From Granulosicoccus sp. (GTDB taxonomy: Bacteria > Pseudomonadota > Gammaproteobacteria > Granulosicoccales > Granulosicoccaceae), in NCBI GenBank assembly GCA_020627685.1, contig JAHDGK010000028.1, forward strand, positions 1 to 64,000: a stretch of 64,000 bases of DNA, given 5' to 3'. This document shows positions 30,417-39,716 of the stretch, piece after piece. Position numbers and translations under genes: made by a program. The first letter of the stretch is position 1. Each line of letters begins with the position of its first letter. The notes below the pieces were generated by a model that saw nothing but the letters and a program-made list of their open reading frames with translations, ran no database searches and was not told the origin of the DNA.

Positions 30417-32249
30417 ATGTGTGGAATTGTTGGGGCAGTCGCGCAGCGAGATATCGCTGATATCCTGCTGATGGGATTACAAAGTCTGGAGTACCGTGGA
30501 TACGATTCAGCTGGAATCTCAACGGTAGGTCGCGATGGATCTCTCAATCGACTACGCCGGGTAGGCAAGGTTAAAGAGCTTGTCGATGCTGTAGAAGAAT
30601 ACGGTATGGAAGGTGGTGTGGGCATCGCTCATACGCGTTGGGCGACACACGGTGAACCTAACGAAGCGAATGCACATCCCCATGTCTCGAATGAACGTAT
30701 TGCGGTTGTACACAATGGCATCATTGAAAACCACGGCGAGCTTCGACAAATGCTCACAGGTCTGGGTTATGAGTTCACATCTGATACAGACACCGAGGTT
30801 ATTGCACATCTAGCTGCTCACGAATTAAAAACAGCCGATAGCTTGTTTGAAGCCGTGCGAAAAACAGTCGCACAGTTAGAGGGTGCCTACGGTACCGTCA
30901 TAATGGATAAGACGCAGCCGGATCAATTGATCGTTGCGCGTTCAGGTAGCCCTCTTGTCATTGGCTACGGTGTTAAAGAGCACTTCATTGCATCAGATCA
31001 GCTGGCATTGTTGCCGGTAACACGTCGTTTTGCCTATTTGGAAGAAGGCGATGTAGCCATGATCACACGAGAGAAAGTATCCATCGTGGATGTCGAGGGA
31101 AACCCTGTCGAACGAGCCATTGAAGAATCCACGTTATCGAACGATGCGAGTGACAAAGGTAATTATCGTCACTACATGCAAAAGGAGATTTACGAACAAC
31201 CTGTTGCCATTCAGAACACCTTGGAAGGCCGACTTGCTCAAGGAAAAATCCTGGATGAAGCCTTTGGTGAAAATGCGTCCGACCTTTTGAAGAATGTTGA
31301 GCACGTGCAGATCATTGCGTGCGGCACGAGTTATCACGCGGGAATGACTGCCCGATACTGGTTTGAAGATTTCGCCGGTGTGTCGTGCAACGTAGAGATC
31401 GCTTCCGAATACCGTTATCGCAATTCATTTGTAAGACCGAATAGCTTGCTAGTGACTATCTCACAATCAGGTGAGACGGCAGATACTCTAGCTGCACTGC
31501 GTCTAGCGCAGCAACAAGGCTATATGACCAGTCTGACTATTTGTAATGTCCCGGGCTCGTCGCTAACTCGTGAGTCGGACATGACTTACCTAATGAAAGC
31601 CGGTGCTGAGATTGGTGTTGCATCAACGAAGGCGTTTACGGTTCAACTGTCCGCGTTACTGATGCTGGCAGGTGCTGTAGGGCACCACAAAGGCATGAGT
31701 GAGGACAAAGAGCGGGAAGTGGTTGCAGCCTTACAAAGCTTGCCTGCAAAGATTGAACAGGCGCTGGGAATGGACGAAGCTATTCAGGCGATGGCAGAAG
31801 ATTTCGCTGATAAACACCACAGCCTCTTTTTAGGTCGCGGCGATCAATATCCAATTGCTATGGAAGGGGCTCTTAAGCTAAAAGAAATTTCCTATATCCA
31901 TGCAGAAGCGTATGCAGCTGGTGAGTTGAAGCACGGACCTTTGGCTTTGATTGACGCGGATATGCCCGTTATTGTTGTTGCACCTAATAACGAATTGGTG
32001 GAGAAGCTTAAGTCTAATGTCGAAGAGGTCAGGGCACGTGGTGGCTTGATGTATGTCTTCGCTGATAAAGAGGCGAGCTTTGAAAATGATTTCACTATGA
32101 TGGTGCTGGAAGTTCCACACTGTGATGCGCTAATCGCACCCATTATCTACACCATACCGTTACAACTACTCTCCTATCATGTTGCCATCATCAAAGGTAC
32201 TGATGTGGACCAACCAAGAAACCTCGCTAAATCGGTCACAGTAGAGTAG
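30417..32249 (+). CDS. glmS: Glutamine-fructose-6-phosphate aminotransferase (isomerizing) GlmS
   Basis: A 610-residue enzyme giving glucosamine-6-phosphate. The N-terminal glutaminase domain starts with MCGIVGAV; Cys2 becomes the catalytic nucleophile after Met removal, which fixes the start at 30417 although the frame is open from 30258. Two SIS domains follow (about 285-420 and 455-590), with the sugar-binding loops CGTSYHAG and [10 protein letters not shown]. The last residues KSVTVE are the conserved C-terminal tail. Located 49 bases after glmU. Confidence 0.97.
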   Translation: MCGIVGAVAQRDIADILLMGLQSLEYRGYDSAGISTVGRDGSLNRLRRVGKVKELVDAVEEYGMEGGVGIAHTRWATHGEPNEANAHPHVSNERIAVVHNGIIENHGELRQMLTGLGYEFTSDTDTEVIAHLAAHELKTADSLFEAVRKTVAQLEGAYGTVIMDKTQPDQLIVARSGSPLVIGYGVKEHFIASDQLALLPVTRRFAYLEEGDVAMITREKVSIVDVEGNPVERAIEESTLSNDASDKGNYRHYMQKEIYEQPVAIQNTLEGRLAQGKILDEAFGENASDLLKNVEHVQIIACGTSYHAGMTARYWFEDFAGVSCNVEIASEYRYRNSFVRPNSLLVTISQSGETADTLAALRLAQQQGYMTSLTICNVPGSSLTRESDMTYLMKAGAEIGVASTKAFTVQLSALLMLAGAVGHHKGMSEDKEREVVAALQSLPAKIEQALGMDEAIQAMAEDFADKHHSLFLGRGDQYPIAMEGALKLKEISYIHAEAYAAGELKHGPLALIDADMPVIVVAPNNELVEKLKSNVEEVRARGGLMYVFADKEASFENDFTMMVLEVPHCDALIAPIIYTIPLQLLSYHVAIIKGTDVDQPRNLAKSVTVE

Positions 32250-32283
32250 AACAGTCATTCTGATTTTCCGTTATGGATTCTGA

Positions 32284-33156
32284 ATGTCTGACAACCTCAA
32301 GGCGAGCCTGTTCATGGTGTTATCCATGGCAGGCTTTGCCATTAACGATGCGCTGGTAAAAACACTCGATGGCGATTTGCCTACCGGGCAGGTTATGGGT
32401 GTTCGCGGGTTATGCTTAAGCATTCTCATCGGTGTAGTCGTATGGAGAAGGGGATTATTCACCCGATTTCGTGAAGCCATTATTCCGCTAGTGCTCCTCC
32501 GGGGGTGTATGGAGCTTGGGGCCACGCTGTTTTTTCTTAGTGCTTTGGTCCATCTGCCTTATGCCAGTATCTCAGCCATACTGCAGTCATTACCGCTAGC
32601 TGTGACGCTAGGGGCTGCGATTGTGTTCAGAGAAGCTGTTGGGTGGCGTCGCTGGTTGGCCATTGTTATCGGCTTGGTGGGCGTACTGATTATCATACGT
32701 CCAGGTACCAGCGCATTCGAGCCCGCTTCTGTACTTGTGGCTATATCCGTTTTATTTGCAGCAGCCAGAGATTTATTTACGCGAGCATTGCCTCCCTCAT
32801 TACCGTCATTGCTGGTGACTGCCGTCACCGCTTTGTTGGTCATGGTTTCTGGGTTTTCATTGGTGGGCGTGCAAGGCACCTGGGTACCGTTAGAAATTAT
32901 TCATGTGCAAACTCTGGCTTTGGCGTCTGCGTTTCTATTTGTCGGGTATCAGTTCATCATAAGATCAATGCGCATAGGCGAAGTTGCCTACGTAGTGCCT
33001 TATCGATATACAAGTCTGTTGTTCAGCATTGTATTAGGCTATATCTTCTTTGCAGAAGTGCCCGACAAATACACCTTGCTGGGTTCAGGCATTGTTATAT
33101 CAATGGGCCTGTTTACGCTTTACCGCGAACTTGTTCGAGCGCAATCTACCCGTTAA
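32284..33156 (+). CDS. EamA/DMT family transporter
   Basis: A 290-residue protein with about ten membrane helices in two EamA repeats, the first starting with SMAGFAINDALVKTL and the second around IVGVQGTWVP. Drug/metabolite transporters move metabolites or drugs; no ligand can be read from sequence. It begins 34 bases after glmS on the same strand. Its last 4 bases overlap the convergent MFS gene. Confidence 0.88.
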   Translation: MSDNLKASLFMVLSMAGFAINDALVKTLDGDLPTGQVMGVRGLCLSILIGVVVWRRGLFTRFREAIIPLVLLRGCMELGATLFFLSALVHLPYASISAILQSLPLAVTLGAAIVFREAVGWRRWLAIVIGLVGVLIIIRPGTSAFEPASVLVAISVLFAAARDLFTRALPPSLPSLLVTAVTALLVMVSGFSLVGVQGTWVPLEIIHVQTLALASAFLFVGYQFIIRSMRIGEVAYVVPYRYTSLLFSIVLGYIFFAEVPDKYTLLGSGIVISMGLFTLYRELVRAQSTR

Positions 33157-34484
33157 TGATTGGGGTCCTGCTCATCCAATCGTTGAATGACATCACTATC
33201 GTAGGGGCGTTGCTCGAAGATCTCTTCAGAGTCTTCTAGTTCCTCAAGTTGCTCTTCCTCTAGTGCTTCAATGGCAAAGCTTGTTGCATAGGTAGTGGTG
33301 CGAGCAGAAATCGGCAAATACGGGGCTGCTTCGTCCAGTACCTCGTAGGTTCTCTGGCTCATTCTGTAGATGCCGTATAAACAGATGGCGCTGAGCAAAA
33401 GTACCAGTGTGATGAAAAACCATTCAATACCTAAGTTGCTCATTGCGGCACCCACGACTATGGGGCCTGTCATTGCACCACAGCCATTGATAAATAAAAG
33501 CCCACCAGCGGCGGCGGCCATTTGATCTTGTTCCAAGTAATCGTTTGCGTAAGCAACGAGTAGTGAGTAGAGCGGGTTAGAAAGCCCGCCTAACAGCACT
33601 GCGGCTACCATTAGTACGAAGAAGCTATCACCTAAATAGGTCGCCATAAGGGCCACGAATGCTCCTAATGCGGTTACTCCGATGATTAAGTAGCGCCGAT
33701 CGAATTTGTCAGAAAGCCAGCCAATGGGGTATTGGAATACCATTGCCCCTAAAAAAATACCGGTTATAAAGTAAGACGTTTGAGCAATGGTAAGTCCTCT
33801 TTCCGTCGCGTATACCGGCGACATAGCATAGAGAACCGCGTAGACACCGCCGAGCAGTAATATGCCAAAACAGGCAAGCGGTGATGTCTTAATTAGCTCT
33901 TTTAACGGCATTGCACGAGCAGAGGTGTGCAAGGTTACTCCGGTTGATGCTGACAGCAGCATGGGAGCGAAAGAGACTGATACCAGAACCGTTATTAATA
34001 CAAAAAGGTTGTAGCCACCAGGGTCTGCGATATTGAGCAACAGTTGCCCTAAGACCATACCGCCCATTTGAACCATCATATATAGAGACAGGGCCTTGCC
34101 TCTGGACTCATTGGATGCAGAGTGATTAAGCCAGCTTTCCGCGACCACGTAGATCCCGGAAAAGCAAAAACCTACCAGTACTCGTAGTAACCACCACGCT
34201 ATCGGGTCGACCACAGCGGCATACAAAATAAAGGCTGCTGAAACCAGTGATCCAAGGGCTGCAAAAACTCTGACATGACCCACGCGTTGCAGCATCAACG
34301 GGGTCGCTTTCGAGCCACCAAGAAAGCCTAGAAAATACCCAGCCATGATATAGCCCATGGTGGCCGAATCGATATTTTCCAGAGAGCCACGCACACCCAA
34401 CAGCGTTCCTTGTAGCCCGTTTCCGAGCATTAGGAGCAGCATCCCTATCATGAGGGCCCATGTTTGTTTGAGTACGAGAAACAT
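33153..34484 (-). CDS. Major facilitator superfamily transporter
   Basis: A 443-residue carrier with 12 predicted membrane helices and a short acidic cytosolic tail (EALEEEQLEELEDSEE). The layout, with the ESWLNHSASNESRGKALSLYM loop after helix 4, resembles the YcaD/UMF2-like MFS group, whose substrates are little known. The acidic tail is an unusual addition. It is monocistronic. Confidence 0.85.
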   Translation of the reverse strand: MFLVLKQTWALMIGMLLLMLGNGLQGTLLGVRGSLENIDSATMGYIMAGYFLGFLGGSKATPLMLQRVGHVRVFAALGSLVSAAFILYAAVVDPIAWWLLRVLVGFCFSGIYVVAESWLNHSASNESRGKALSLYMMVQMGGMVLGQLLLNIADPGGYNLFVLITVLVSVSFAPMLLSASTGVTLHTSARAMPLKELIKTSPLACFGILLLGGVYAVLYAMSPVYATERGLTIAQTSYFITGIFLGAMVFQYPIGWLSDKFDRRYLIIGVTALGAFVALMATYLGDSFFVLMVAAVLLGGLSNPLYSLLVAYANDYLEQDQMAAAAGGLLFINGCGAMTGPIVVGAAMSNLGIEWFFITLVLLLSAICLYGIYRMSQRTYEVLDEAAPYLPISARTTTYATSFAIEALEEEQLEELEDSEEIFEQRPYDSDVIQRLDEQDPNH

Positions 34485-34671
34485 TGGCGGAGTTTGGCAG
34501 ATTTGATCCTGAAAAAGTCGCCCCGATACAGGGCAATGAGAGAAGACGGCTAAGTAAACGCGACGTTAGTGTCGTGTTCGGAACACAACGATGGTTATAC
34601 TGTCCTAAGACGGACGTGAGAGATACTCAACTTCATATCTGTTAATCCAAAAAATCAAGGAGCCGCCGGCT

Positions 34672-35262
34672 GTGTCAAAGACTGTAGACTATTATCATTT
34701 CCTTATCTCGCCATGGAGTTATCTGGCGATTGATCGGTTTAATAGCCTCAAGGAGAGAACGGGTATTACCGTCAACTATCTACCCATAGACGTCGGATCC
34801 ACATTTGGCAATATGGGCGGGCTGCCACCGGCTAAGCGGCACCCTTCACGTCAACGTTTTCGCATGGATGAACTCAAACGCTGGTCAAGCTACTTAAATG
34901 TTCCTATGAATTTCACGCCGGCGCATTTTCCGGTCGATCAAACAGCGGCTGCGGCAATGGTGTACGCAGCCAGCGGGGACGATGCGGCAACCTTGAGTGA
35001 TGCGGTACTTACGGCTGTTTGGAGAGACGAGAAGAACATTTCCGATACCGATACTCTGGTTGAGATTGCCAATGGTTGCGGACTAAATGGCCAGGCACTG
35101 CTAGAGGCATCCGCATCGCCGGAAAATCAAAGTAAGTTAATGGATGTGACTGCAAAGGCACACGAATTAGAAGTATTCGGCTCTCCTACCTACAGTGTAG
35201 AGGGTGAGCTTTTTTGGGGTCAGGACCGATTGGATTTTCTTGAACGCGCATTGACTGCATAA
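34672..35262 (+). CDS. 2-hydroxychromene-2-carboxylate isomerase family protein (DsbA fold)
   Basis: A 196-residue thioredoxin-fold protein of the HCCA isomerase/kappa GST type. The N-terminal strand-helix reads VDYYHFLISPWSYLAIDRF, where the family has a serine instead of the CXXC of DsbA. The C-terminal motif GSPTYSVEGELFWGQDRLDFLE is diagnostic. These enzymes act on aromatic intermediates with glutathione, but many are uncharacterised. The start is GTG 34672 behind AAGGAG. Confidence 0.87.
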   Translation: MSKTVDYYHFLISPWSYLAIDRFNSLKERTGITVNYLPIDVGSTFGNMGGLPPAKRHPSRQRFRMDELKRWSSYLNVPMNFTPAHFPVDQTAAAAMVYAASGDDAATLSDAVLTAVWRDEKNISDTDTLVEIANGCGLNGQALLEASASPENQSKLMDVTAKAHELEVFGSPTYSVEGELFWGQDRLDFLERALTA

Positions 35263-35326
35263 CGCGTCAGTTACCATCCGATAGAGCTGACAATTTTTAG
35301 CGAAGTAACGGCAAAGGAATAAAACT

Positions 35327-36916
35327 ATGATTCGTCGACAATGGCCGACGGCAGGACTAGCCCTTGTGTTGGCAGCTGCCTCAAGCGCCTTGATTCCTCT
35401 GAGTGCCTCAGCAGAGACATTTAGATGGGCAGGCACTACAGATCCGCAAACTCTTGACCCACATGCGAGCAATACCGCACCTGTGCTCGGTTTTCTGAAC
35501 AACGTCTATGAAGGCCTTGTTCGACGCGACAAGCAAATGCAAGTCGAAGGCGCTTTGGCGACTAGCTGGGAGCAAATTGAAGAAGGCGGTTGGCGCTTTA
35601 ATCTTCGTGAAGGTGTGACCTTCCATGACGGTTCTGCATTCACAGCTGACGATGTTTTGTTCTCTTATGAAAGAGCATCTTCCGAAGAATCAGATACCCG
35701 TTCATGGTTCGCACCAGTCAGTGAAGTTAAAGTCGTTGATGATTTTACCATCGACTTTTTAACTAAAGCACCAAACCCGTTGTTTCCAGGATCGATTGCT
35801 AACTTCATGATTATGGATCGCGAGTGGTCAGAAGCTAATGGGGCTGAGCGTCCGTCCAAAGAGGCTGAAAACTTTGCGACTCGTAATGCTAACGGTACCG
35901 GTGCGTTTACGGTTACTGCTCGCGACCCCGGTGTACGTACCGAGCTAGCACCGTTTGCCGGTTGGTGGGATTCATCCGAGTCTAATATTACCAAAGCGGT
36001 GTTCACACCGATTGGTCAAAGTGCAACAGGCATGGCGGCATTGCTCTCTGGTGAAATAGATTTCATCTCACCCATTCCTCTCCAAGACGTGCCACGTATG
36101 CAAGAGCGTAGTGGGTTCACTGTGCACCAAGGAATTGAAGCCCGAGTCATTATGTTCGGCTTCAAACACGATAGCGATGCATTGATGTTTTCTGACGATG
36201 TATCCGGTAAAAACCCGTTTCAAGACGTACGTGTTCGTCAAGCGGCTTATCAAGCTATCGACGTCGATACACTAATTGCCAAAATCATGCGCGGCAATGC
36301 TCAACCTGCGTCACAGCTGGTCTCTGAGAATATGAACGGATATTCCAAAGGATTAAGTGAGCGTTTCGCTTATGATCCTGAAGCGGCAAAGGCACTGCTT
36401 GCTGATGCAGGTTATCCGGACGGGTTCAGTTTTGGACTGCAATGCCCTAACGATCGGTACATCAACGATGAATCTATTTGTAAGGCAGCAGCGTCAATGA
36501 TGGCAAAGGTAGGCCTTAACGCAAAACTGACTAGCATGCCTGTCAGAAACTACTGGCCTGAGCTTCGTGAAGACAAATTTGATATGTACTTGCTGGGTTG
36601 GTCACCAGGTACATTCGATGCAGAACATCCTATTCGTTTTCTGGCATCCACTCCTAACAAAGAAAAGAAGTTAGGAAGCTGGAACTTTGGCGGCTACTCC
36701 AATGAGCGTATCGATGAGTTGCTTCCGTTGATTCAAAAAGAACTTAATGAAGAGTCGCGTCAAGCGATGGTTGATGAAGTTCACGGTTTGATGCAGCAGG
36801 AAGTTGCCTACGTGCCTATGTATATTCAGCCTCTCATTTGGGCATCTAAAGACAATGTGTCTTTGACACAGCGAAGTGATAACTTCTTCATTCTTCGCTG
36901 GGTAACTGTGAACTGA
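35327..36916 (+). CDS. ABC transporter substrate-binding protein, peptide/nickel (SBP family 5) type
   Basis: A 529-residue periplasmic binding protein with a signal peptide (about 1-29, cleavage near LSASA). The family 5 signature is present: RWAGTTDPQTLDPH near residue 35, LREGVTFHDGSAFTADDVLFSYE near 95, and the C-terminal lobe with DMYLLGWSPGTFDAEHPI near 422. No permease or ATPase genes are adjacent, so it is an orphan that must partner with a transporter elsewhere or act as a chemoreceptor-type binder. A long hairpin follows the gene. Confidence 0.9.
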   Translation: MIRRQWPTAGLALVLAAASSALIPLSASAETFRWAGTTDPQTLDPHASNTAPVLGFLNNVYEGLVRRDKQMQVEGALATSWEQIEEGGWRFNLREGVTFHDGSAFTADDVLFSYERASSEESDTRSWFAPVSEVKVVDDFTIDFLTKAPNPLFPGSIANFMIMDREWSEANGAERPSKEAENFATRNANGTGAFTVTARDPGVRTELAPFAGWWDSSESNITKAVFTPIGQSATGMAALLSGEIDFISPIPLQDVPRMQERSGFTVHQGIEARVIMFGFKHDSDALMFSDDVSGKNPFQDVRVRQAAYQAIDVDTLIAKIMRGNAQPASQLVSENMNGYSKGLSERFAYDPEAAKALLADAGYPDGFSFGLQCPNDRYINDESICKAAASMMAKVGLNAKLTSMPVRNYWPELREDKFDMYLLGWSPGTFDAEHPIRFLASTPNKEKKLGSWNFGGYSNERIDELLPLIQKELNEESRQAMVDEVHGLMQQEVAYVPMYIQPLIWASKDNVSLTQRSDNFFILRWVTVN

Positions 36917-36946
36917 GGTTACACTTTGTAAATTAGTGCGAAAAAT

Positions 36947-36993
36947 CTTAGGTAGTTGGTGGTCTGTGGTAATCCTACCACCAGCTGCCTAAG
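36947..36993 (+). terminator. Long hairpin after the peptide-type binding-protein gene
   Basis: A 17-base arm (36947-36963) pairs along its full length with 36977-36993, with two G-U wobbles and a 13-base loop. It lies 30 bases after the stop. Forward of the stem there is no T run, while on the minus strand a TTTTT follows it. It may serve as a 3'-end stabiliser or a Rho-independent-like terminator. Confidence 0.65.
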
Positions 36994-37039
36994 TGATGGG
37001 GAGTACAATATCTGTACAGTCTGAACAGCACGTCACCCC

Positions 37040-38668
37040 ATGATCAAGTCCCCCTTTTTAGTACTTGCCTTAAGCATGACTTCGGCAGGTGTATACGCCG
37101 ATACCTGCGGTGTCCCTAATCCTTCTAATGAATATCAGCTAGTCTTCGAAGAAAATTTCGATGGAGACGGCTTGGATCGTGGACGTTGGGAAACTGAGTT
37201 TCTATGGGGGCCCGGGGTAATCATTAACGGTGAAACTCAGTACTACGTTAATGACAATCAATTCGGTTACAACCCGTTTAAAGTATCCGACGGCTTGCTT
37301 TCCATTGAAGCGATAAAAACACCTTTTGACCGTTCACAGCTTTACCTAACACGTTCAATATACTCTGCTAACGCCGTTGAATTGTTGTGGCGTGTACCGG
37401 TAAACGCAACACTCTATGAAGTGTATAGAGATGGTGTGCTGCAAGGAACCGCAACGGGCGGTTCGTATCTCCAAACTGATTTACGCGATGGTATTGACTA
37501 TGCGTATGAAGTCGTTGCTTTAGATGACAATGGCAATGCACTGGTTACGGCGCAGCTAACGGTAAACACTGCTGATCGTCCAGCACCCGCACAACCGCAA
37601 CAAGCGTTTACATTGGGTTTAGACTCAAAAATATACTCGCCCACGGTTGCCGAAATCATTTGGCAGTCTCCTAATCGTGCAAACCGATACGAGGTATTCC
37701 GTAACGGCGAGTTGTACCGAACGCTTGTGGGTGCTGACTACAAAAGTTTATATGAAGTCGGCTTGCAAGAAGGTATTGACTATACCTACCGAGTTGCTGC
37801 GTACGATGGCTGTGATGAATTAATTATCGAGCAAACGCATACATTGAACACAGGTGATGGTGTCACGCCTGCGGATGCGCAAAGTGAAAGACTGGTCATT
37901 AAATCTTCCATCTATTCTGACCATACGGCCGAGATTAGTTGGAATGCTGTGCAGGGCGCGTCCAACTACGATATCTATGACAACGATGTCTTTATCGTGA
38001 ACAGTGATGCTCGTTCCTTATTTGTTGATGATTTAGTCCCCGGTGTCGACAGACGGTTCTTAGTCGTTGCGTTCAATGCTGACGGCGTTGAGGTGGATAG
38101 AACCAGCCGAGTGCTCAATACCGCAGACAATAGTTTTGCGCTAAACCGGCAGCCGTATCTCTCCGGTATCATTACCAGCTACAACTCTTTCCGGTTTAAA
38201 TACGGACGGGTAGAGGCACGTGCGCGGATGCCTGCTGGAAGAGGTTTGTGGAGCGCTTTTTGGTTGCTGAACGCGTACTACAAGCAAGACCAGCCGGAGG
38301 ATCCTGAGATCGATATCATCGAAGCGATAGGCGATCAGGTAACGACTGCAAATCATGCCTACCACTATCGAACAGACGCTGATGGCAGTGGTTTTTATAA
38401 CCAGCAATCTTCAACAGAAATGCGCGCCGAGATCAGTGACTTTTCGCAGAACTTTCACACGTATCGTGTCGATTGGGAAGAGGGTCGAATTGTCTGGTAT
38501 GTGGACGATGTTGAAACCGGTCGTGTGGAAGGTGATCAAGTGTCAGATGAGCAGATGTATCTTTTAGCCAACCTGGCAGTAGGTGGCGCTTTCCCGGGAC
38601 CAGCTGACAATACAACTCCATTTCCAGCACGCTTTGAGATTGACTACATCCGGGTATACCAACGCTGA
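37040..38668 (+). CDS. Glycoside hydrolase family 16 enzyme with inserted fibronectin-III-like modules
   Basis: A 542-residue secreted enzyme, probably an endo-beta-glucanase/laminarinase-type hydrolase. Signal peptide about 1-20. The first GH16 segment (about 28-97, LVFEENFDGDGLDRGRWE ... GLLSIEAIKTP) is separated from the rest (about 370-542) by three repeats of roughly 90 residues, each beginning near KIYSPTVAEIIWQ-type strands with YEVYRDG-type turns. The active site is intact: Glu423 and Glu428 in PEIDIIEAIGD, with the strand YGRVEARARMP before it and the terminal FEIDYIRVYQR. In ordinary family members the two segments are continuous. The insertion loop precedes the strand bordering the substrate cleft. 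Confidence 0.85.
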   Translation: MIKSPFLVLALSMTSAGVYADTCGVPNPSNEYQLVFEENFDGDGLDRGRWETEFLWGPGVIINGETQYYVNDNQFGYNPFKVSDGLLSIEAIKTPFDRSQLYLTRSIYSANAVELLWRVPVNATLYEVYRDGVLQGTATGGSYLQTDLRDGIDYAYEVVALDDNGNALVTAQLTVNTADRPAPAQPQQAFTLGLDSKIYSPTVAEIIWQSPNRANRYEVFRNGELYRTLVGADYKSLYEVGLQEGIDYTYRVAAYDGCDELIIEQTHTLNTGDGVTPADAQSERLVIKSSIYSDHTAEISWNAVQGASNYDIYDNDVFIVNSDARSLFVDDLVPGVDRRFLVVAFNADGVEVDRTSRVLNTADNSFALNRQPYLSGIITSYNSFRFKYGRVEARARMPAGRGLWSAFWLLNAYYKQDQPEDPEIDIIEAIGDQVTTANHAYHYRTDADGSGFYNQQSSTEMRAEISDFSQNFHTYRVDWEEGRIVWYVDDVETGRVEGDQVSDEQMYLLANLAVGGAFPGPADNTTPFPARFEIDYIRVYQR

Positions 38669-38705
38669 GTTATGTGTTGGCTGTGAATGGTGTAAAGTTG
38701 AGGTC

Positions 38706-39404
38706 ATGGAAAAACCTCTCGCCAGTGAAGCGAGCAATGAACCGTTGCTCGAAGTCGATGCTAAAACGTCTCCGTTGCGGCAAAACCCTCACGCGCTTCG
38801 AACGGATGTCGAACGCCGCTTAGAGGTTGCTATAGGTCGCGAAGTTCGATCGTTGCGTAAGCAATTGGGTATAACCGGTACAGACTTAGCGGAAAGTAGT
38901 GGTTTATCAGTGGGGATGTTGTCGAAAATAGAAAATGGTTTGACGTCTCCGTCCTTGACCACCTTGCAAGCTTTGTCGCACTCGTTGGGTGTGCCTATCT
39001 CAAACTTTTTAAGGCGATTTGAAGAAGAGAGGGTCGCTGTACAGGTTAAAAGTGGCGAAGGCGTATCCATGGAGCGTCGAGGAACACGATCTGGACATCA
39101 ATATCAGTTGCTTGGGTATTTGGGTGCAAATGAGAGTGGGGTCATTGGTGAGCCCTACATGATCACACTAACGGATGATTCTGATGTATTCCCCACATTC
39201 CAGCATGAGGGAATTGAGTACCTGTATTTTTTAGAAGGCAAGGTCGAGTACCGTCACGGCGACAAAACGTTCTTGATGGAGCCAGGCGATTCCCTGTTTT
39301 TCGATGCCGATGCACCGCACGGCCCGGAGAAGCTTATTGAATTGCCAGCGCGCTACTTGTCAATCATCACGTATCCGCAGTCAAGTAAAAAGCCGCAAGA
39401 GTAG
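38706..39404 (+). CDS. XRE family regulator with C-terminal cupin domain
   Basis: A 232-residue regulator. The helix-turn-helix is at about 40-95 (REVRSLRKQLGITGTDLAESSGLSVGMLSKIENG) and the cupin at about 150-225 (FQHEGIEYLYFLEGKVEYRHGDKTFLMEPGDSLFFDADAPHG), the family that senses small molecules such as amines or amino acids. Start ATG 38706 follows TTGAGGTC; a longer frame is open from 38583 but overlaps the GH16 gene. It is convergent with the methylamine operon's end at 39483 and is the only DNA-binding protein close to that cluster, so it may be its regulator. Confidence 0.88.
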   Translation: MEKPLASEASNEPLLEVDAKTSPLRQNPHALRTDVERRLEVAIGREVRSLRKQLGITGTDLAESSGLSVGMLSKIENGLTSPSLTTLQALSHSLGVPISNFLRRFEEERVAVQVKSGEGVSMERRGTRSGHQYQLLGYLGANESGVIGEPYMITLTDDSDVFPTFQHEGIEYLYFLEGKVEYRHGDKTFLMEPGDSLFFDADAPHGPEKLIELPARYLSIITYPQSSKKPQE

Positions 39405-39436
39405 AGTCGTTACCCAGTTGGACTAAATAGCACTTG

Positions 39437-39467
39437 GTATCGCCAGCACTTGGCGTGCTGACGATAC
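39437..39467. terminator. Hairpin between convergent XRE-cupin and methylamine operon
   Basis: GTATCGCCAGCAC (39437-39449) pairs with GTGCTGACGATAC (39455-39467) with one C-A mismatch and a 5-base loop. It lies between two converging gene ends and probably acts as a bidirectional terminator, although no long T tract is present on either side. Confidence 0.5.
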
Positions 39468-39482
39468 TCCTATCGCTGATAC

Positions 39483-39716
39483 CTAGCGTTTCGACGGATC
39501 CGAACTGTCGAGTACTTTATTCATGGTTTCTGCGTTGCCGTGCTTTCTGGCTTCTTCTTCCAGTTCCCTGCTTTCAGAACGAACCTGGCAAATGTGCCAC
39601 CAGACCCAGAAGACAATGCCTGCAATCATGAGCGTTGTCTCCATTCCAACGAATGGATACACAGCGCCAATTTCGGACATGTTGCCTGTCCAACTTTCTA
39701 CATTTCCTGTTGACAT
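39483..39716 (-). CDS. Small single-pass membrane protein coupled to Amt
   Basis: A 77-residue protein with one membrane segment (about 24-42, METTLMIAGIVFWVWWHI) and a charged, helical C-terminal tail (ESRELEEEARKHGNAETMNK). Its ATG overlaps the amt stop codon by one base (TAATG), showing translational coupling. I recognise no family. It could be an Amt partner or regulator, in the manner of small subunits of other transporters. The tight coupling and the one-membrane-helix/coil design are the only evidence. Confidence 0.75.
   Translation of the reverse strand: MSTGNVESWTGNMSEIGAVYPFVGMETTLMIAGIVFWVWWHICQVRSESRELEEEARKHGNAETMNKVLDSSDPSKR

Noticed and set aside
38583-38705. Long N-terminal extension of the XRE-cupin regulator
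   Set aside because: It overlaps the end of the GH16 gene and does not look like a regulator; ATG 38706 has a ribosome site.
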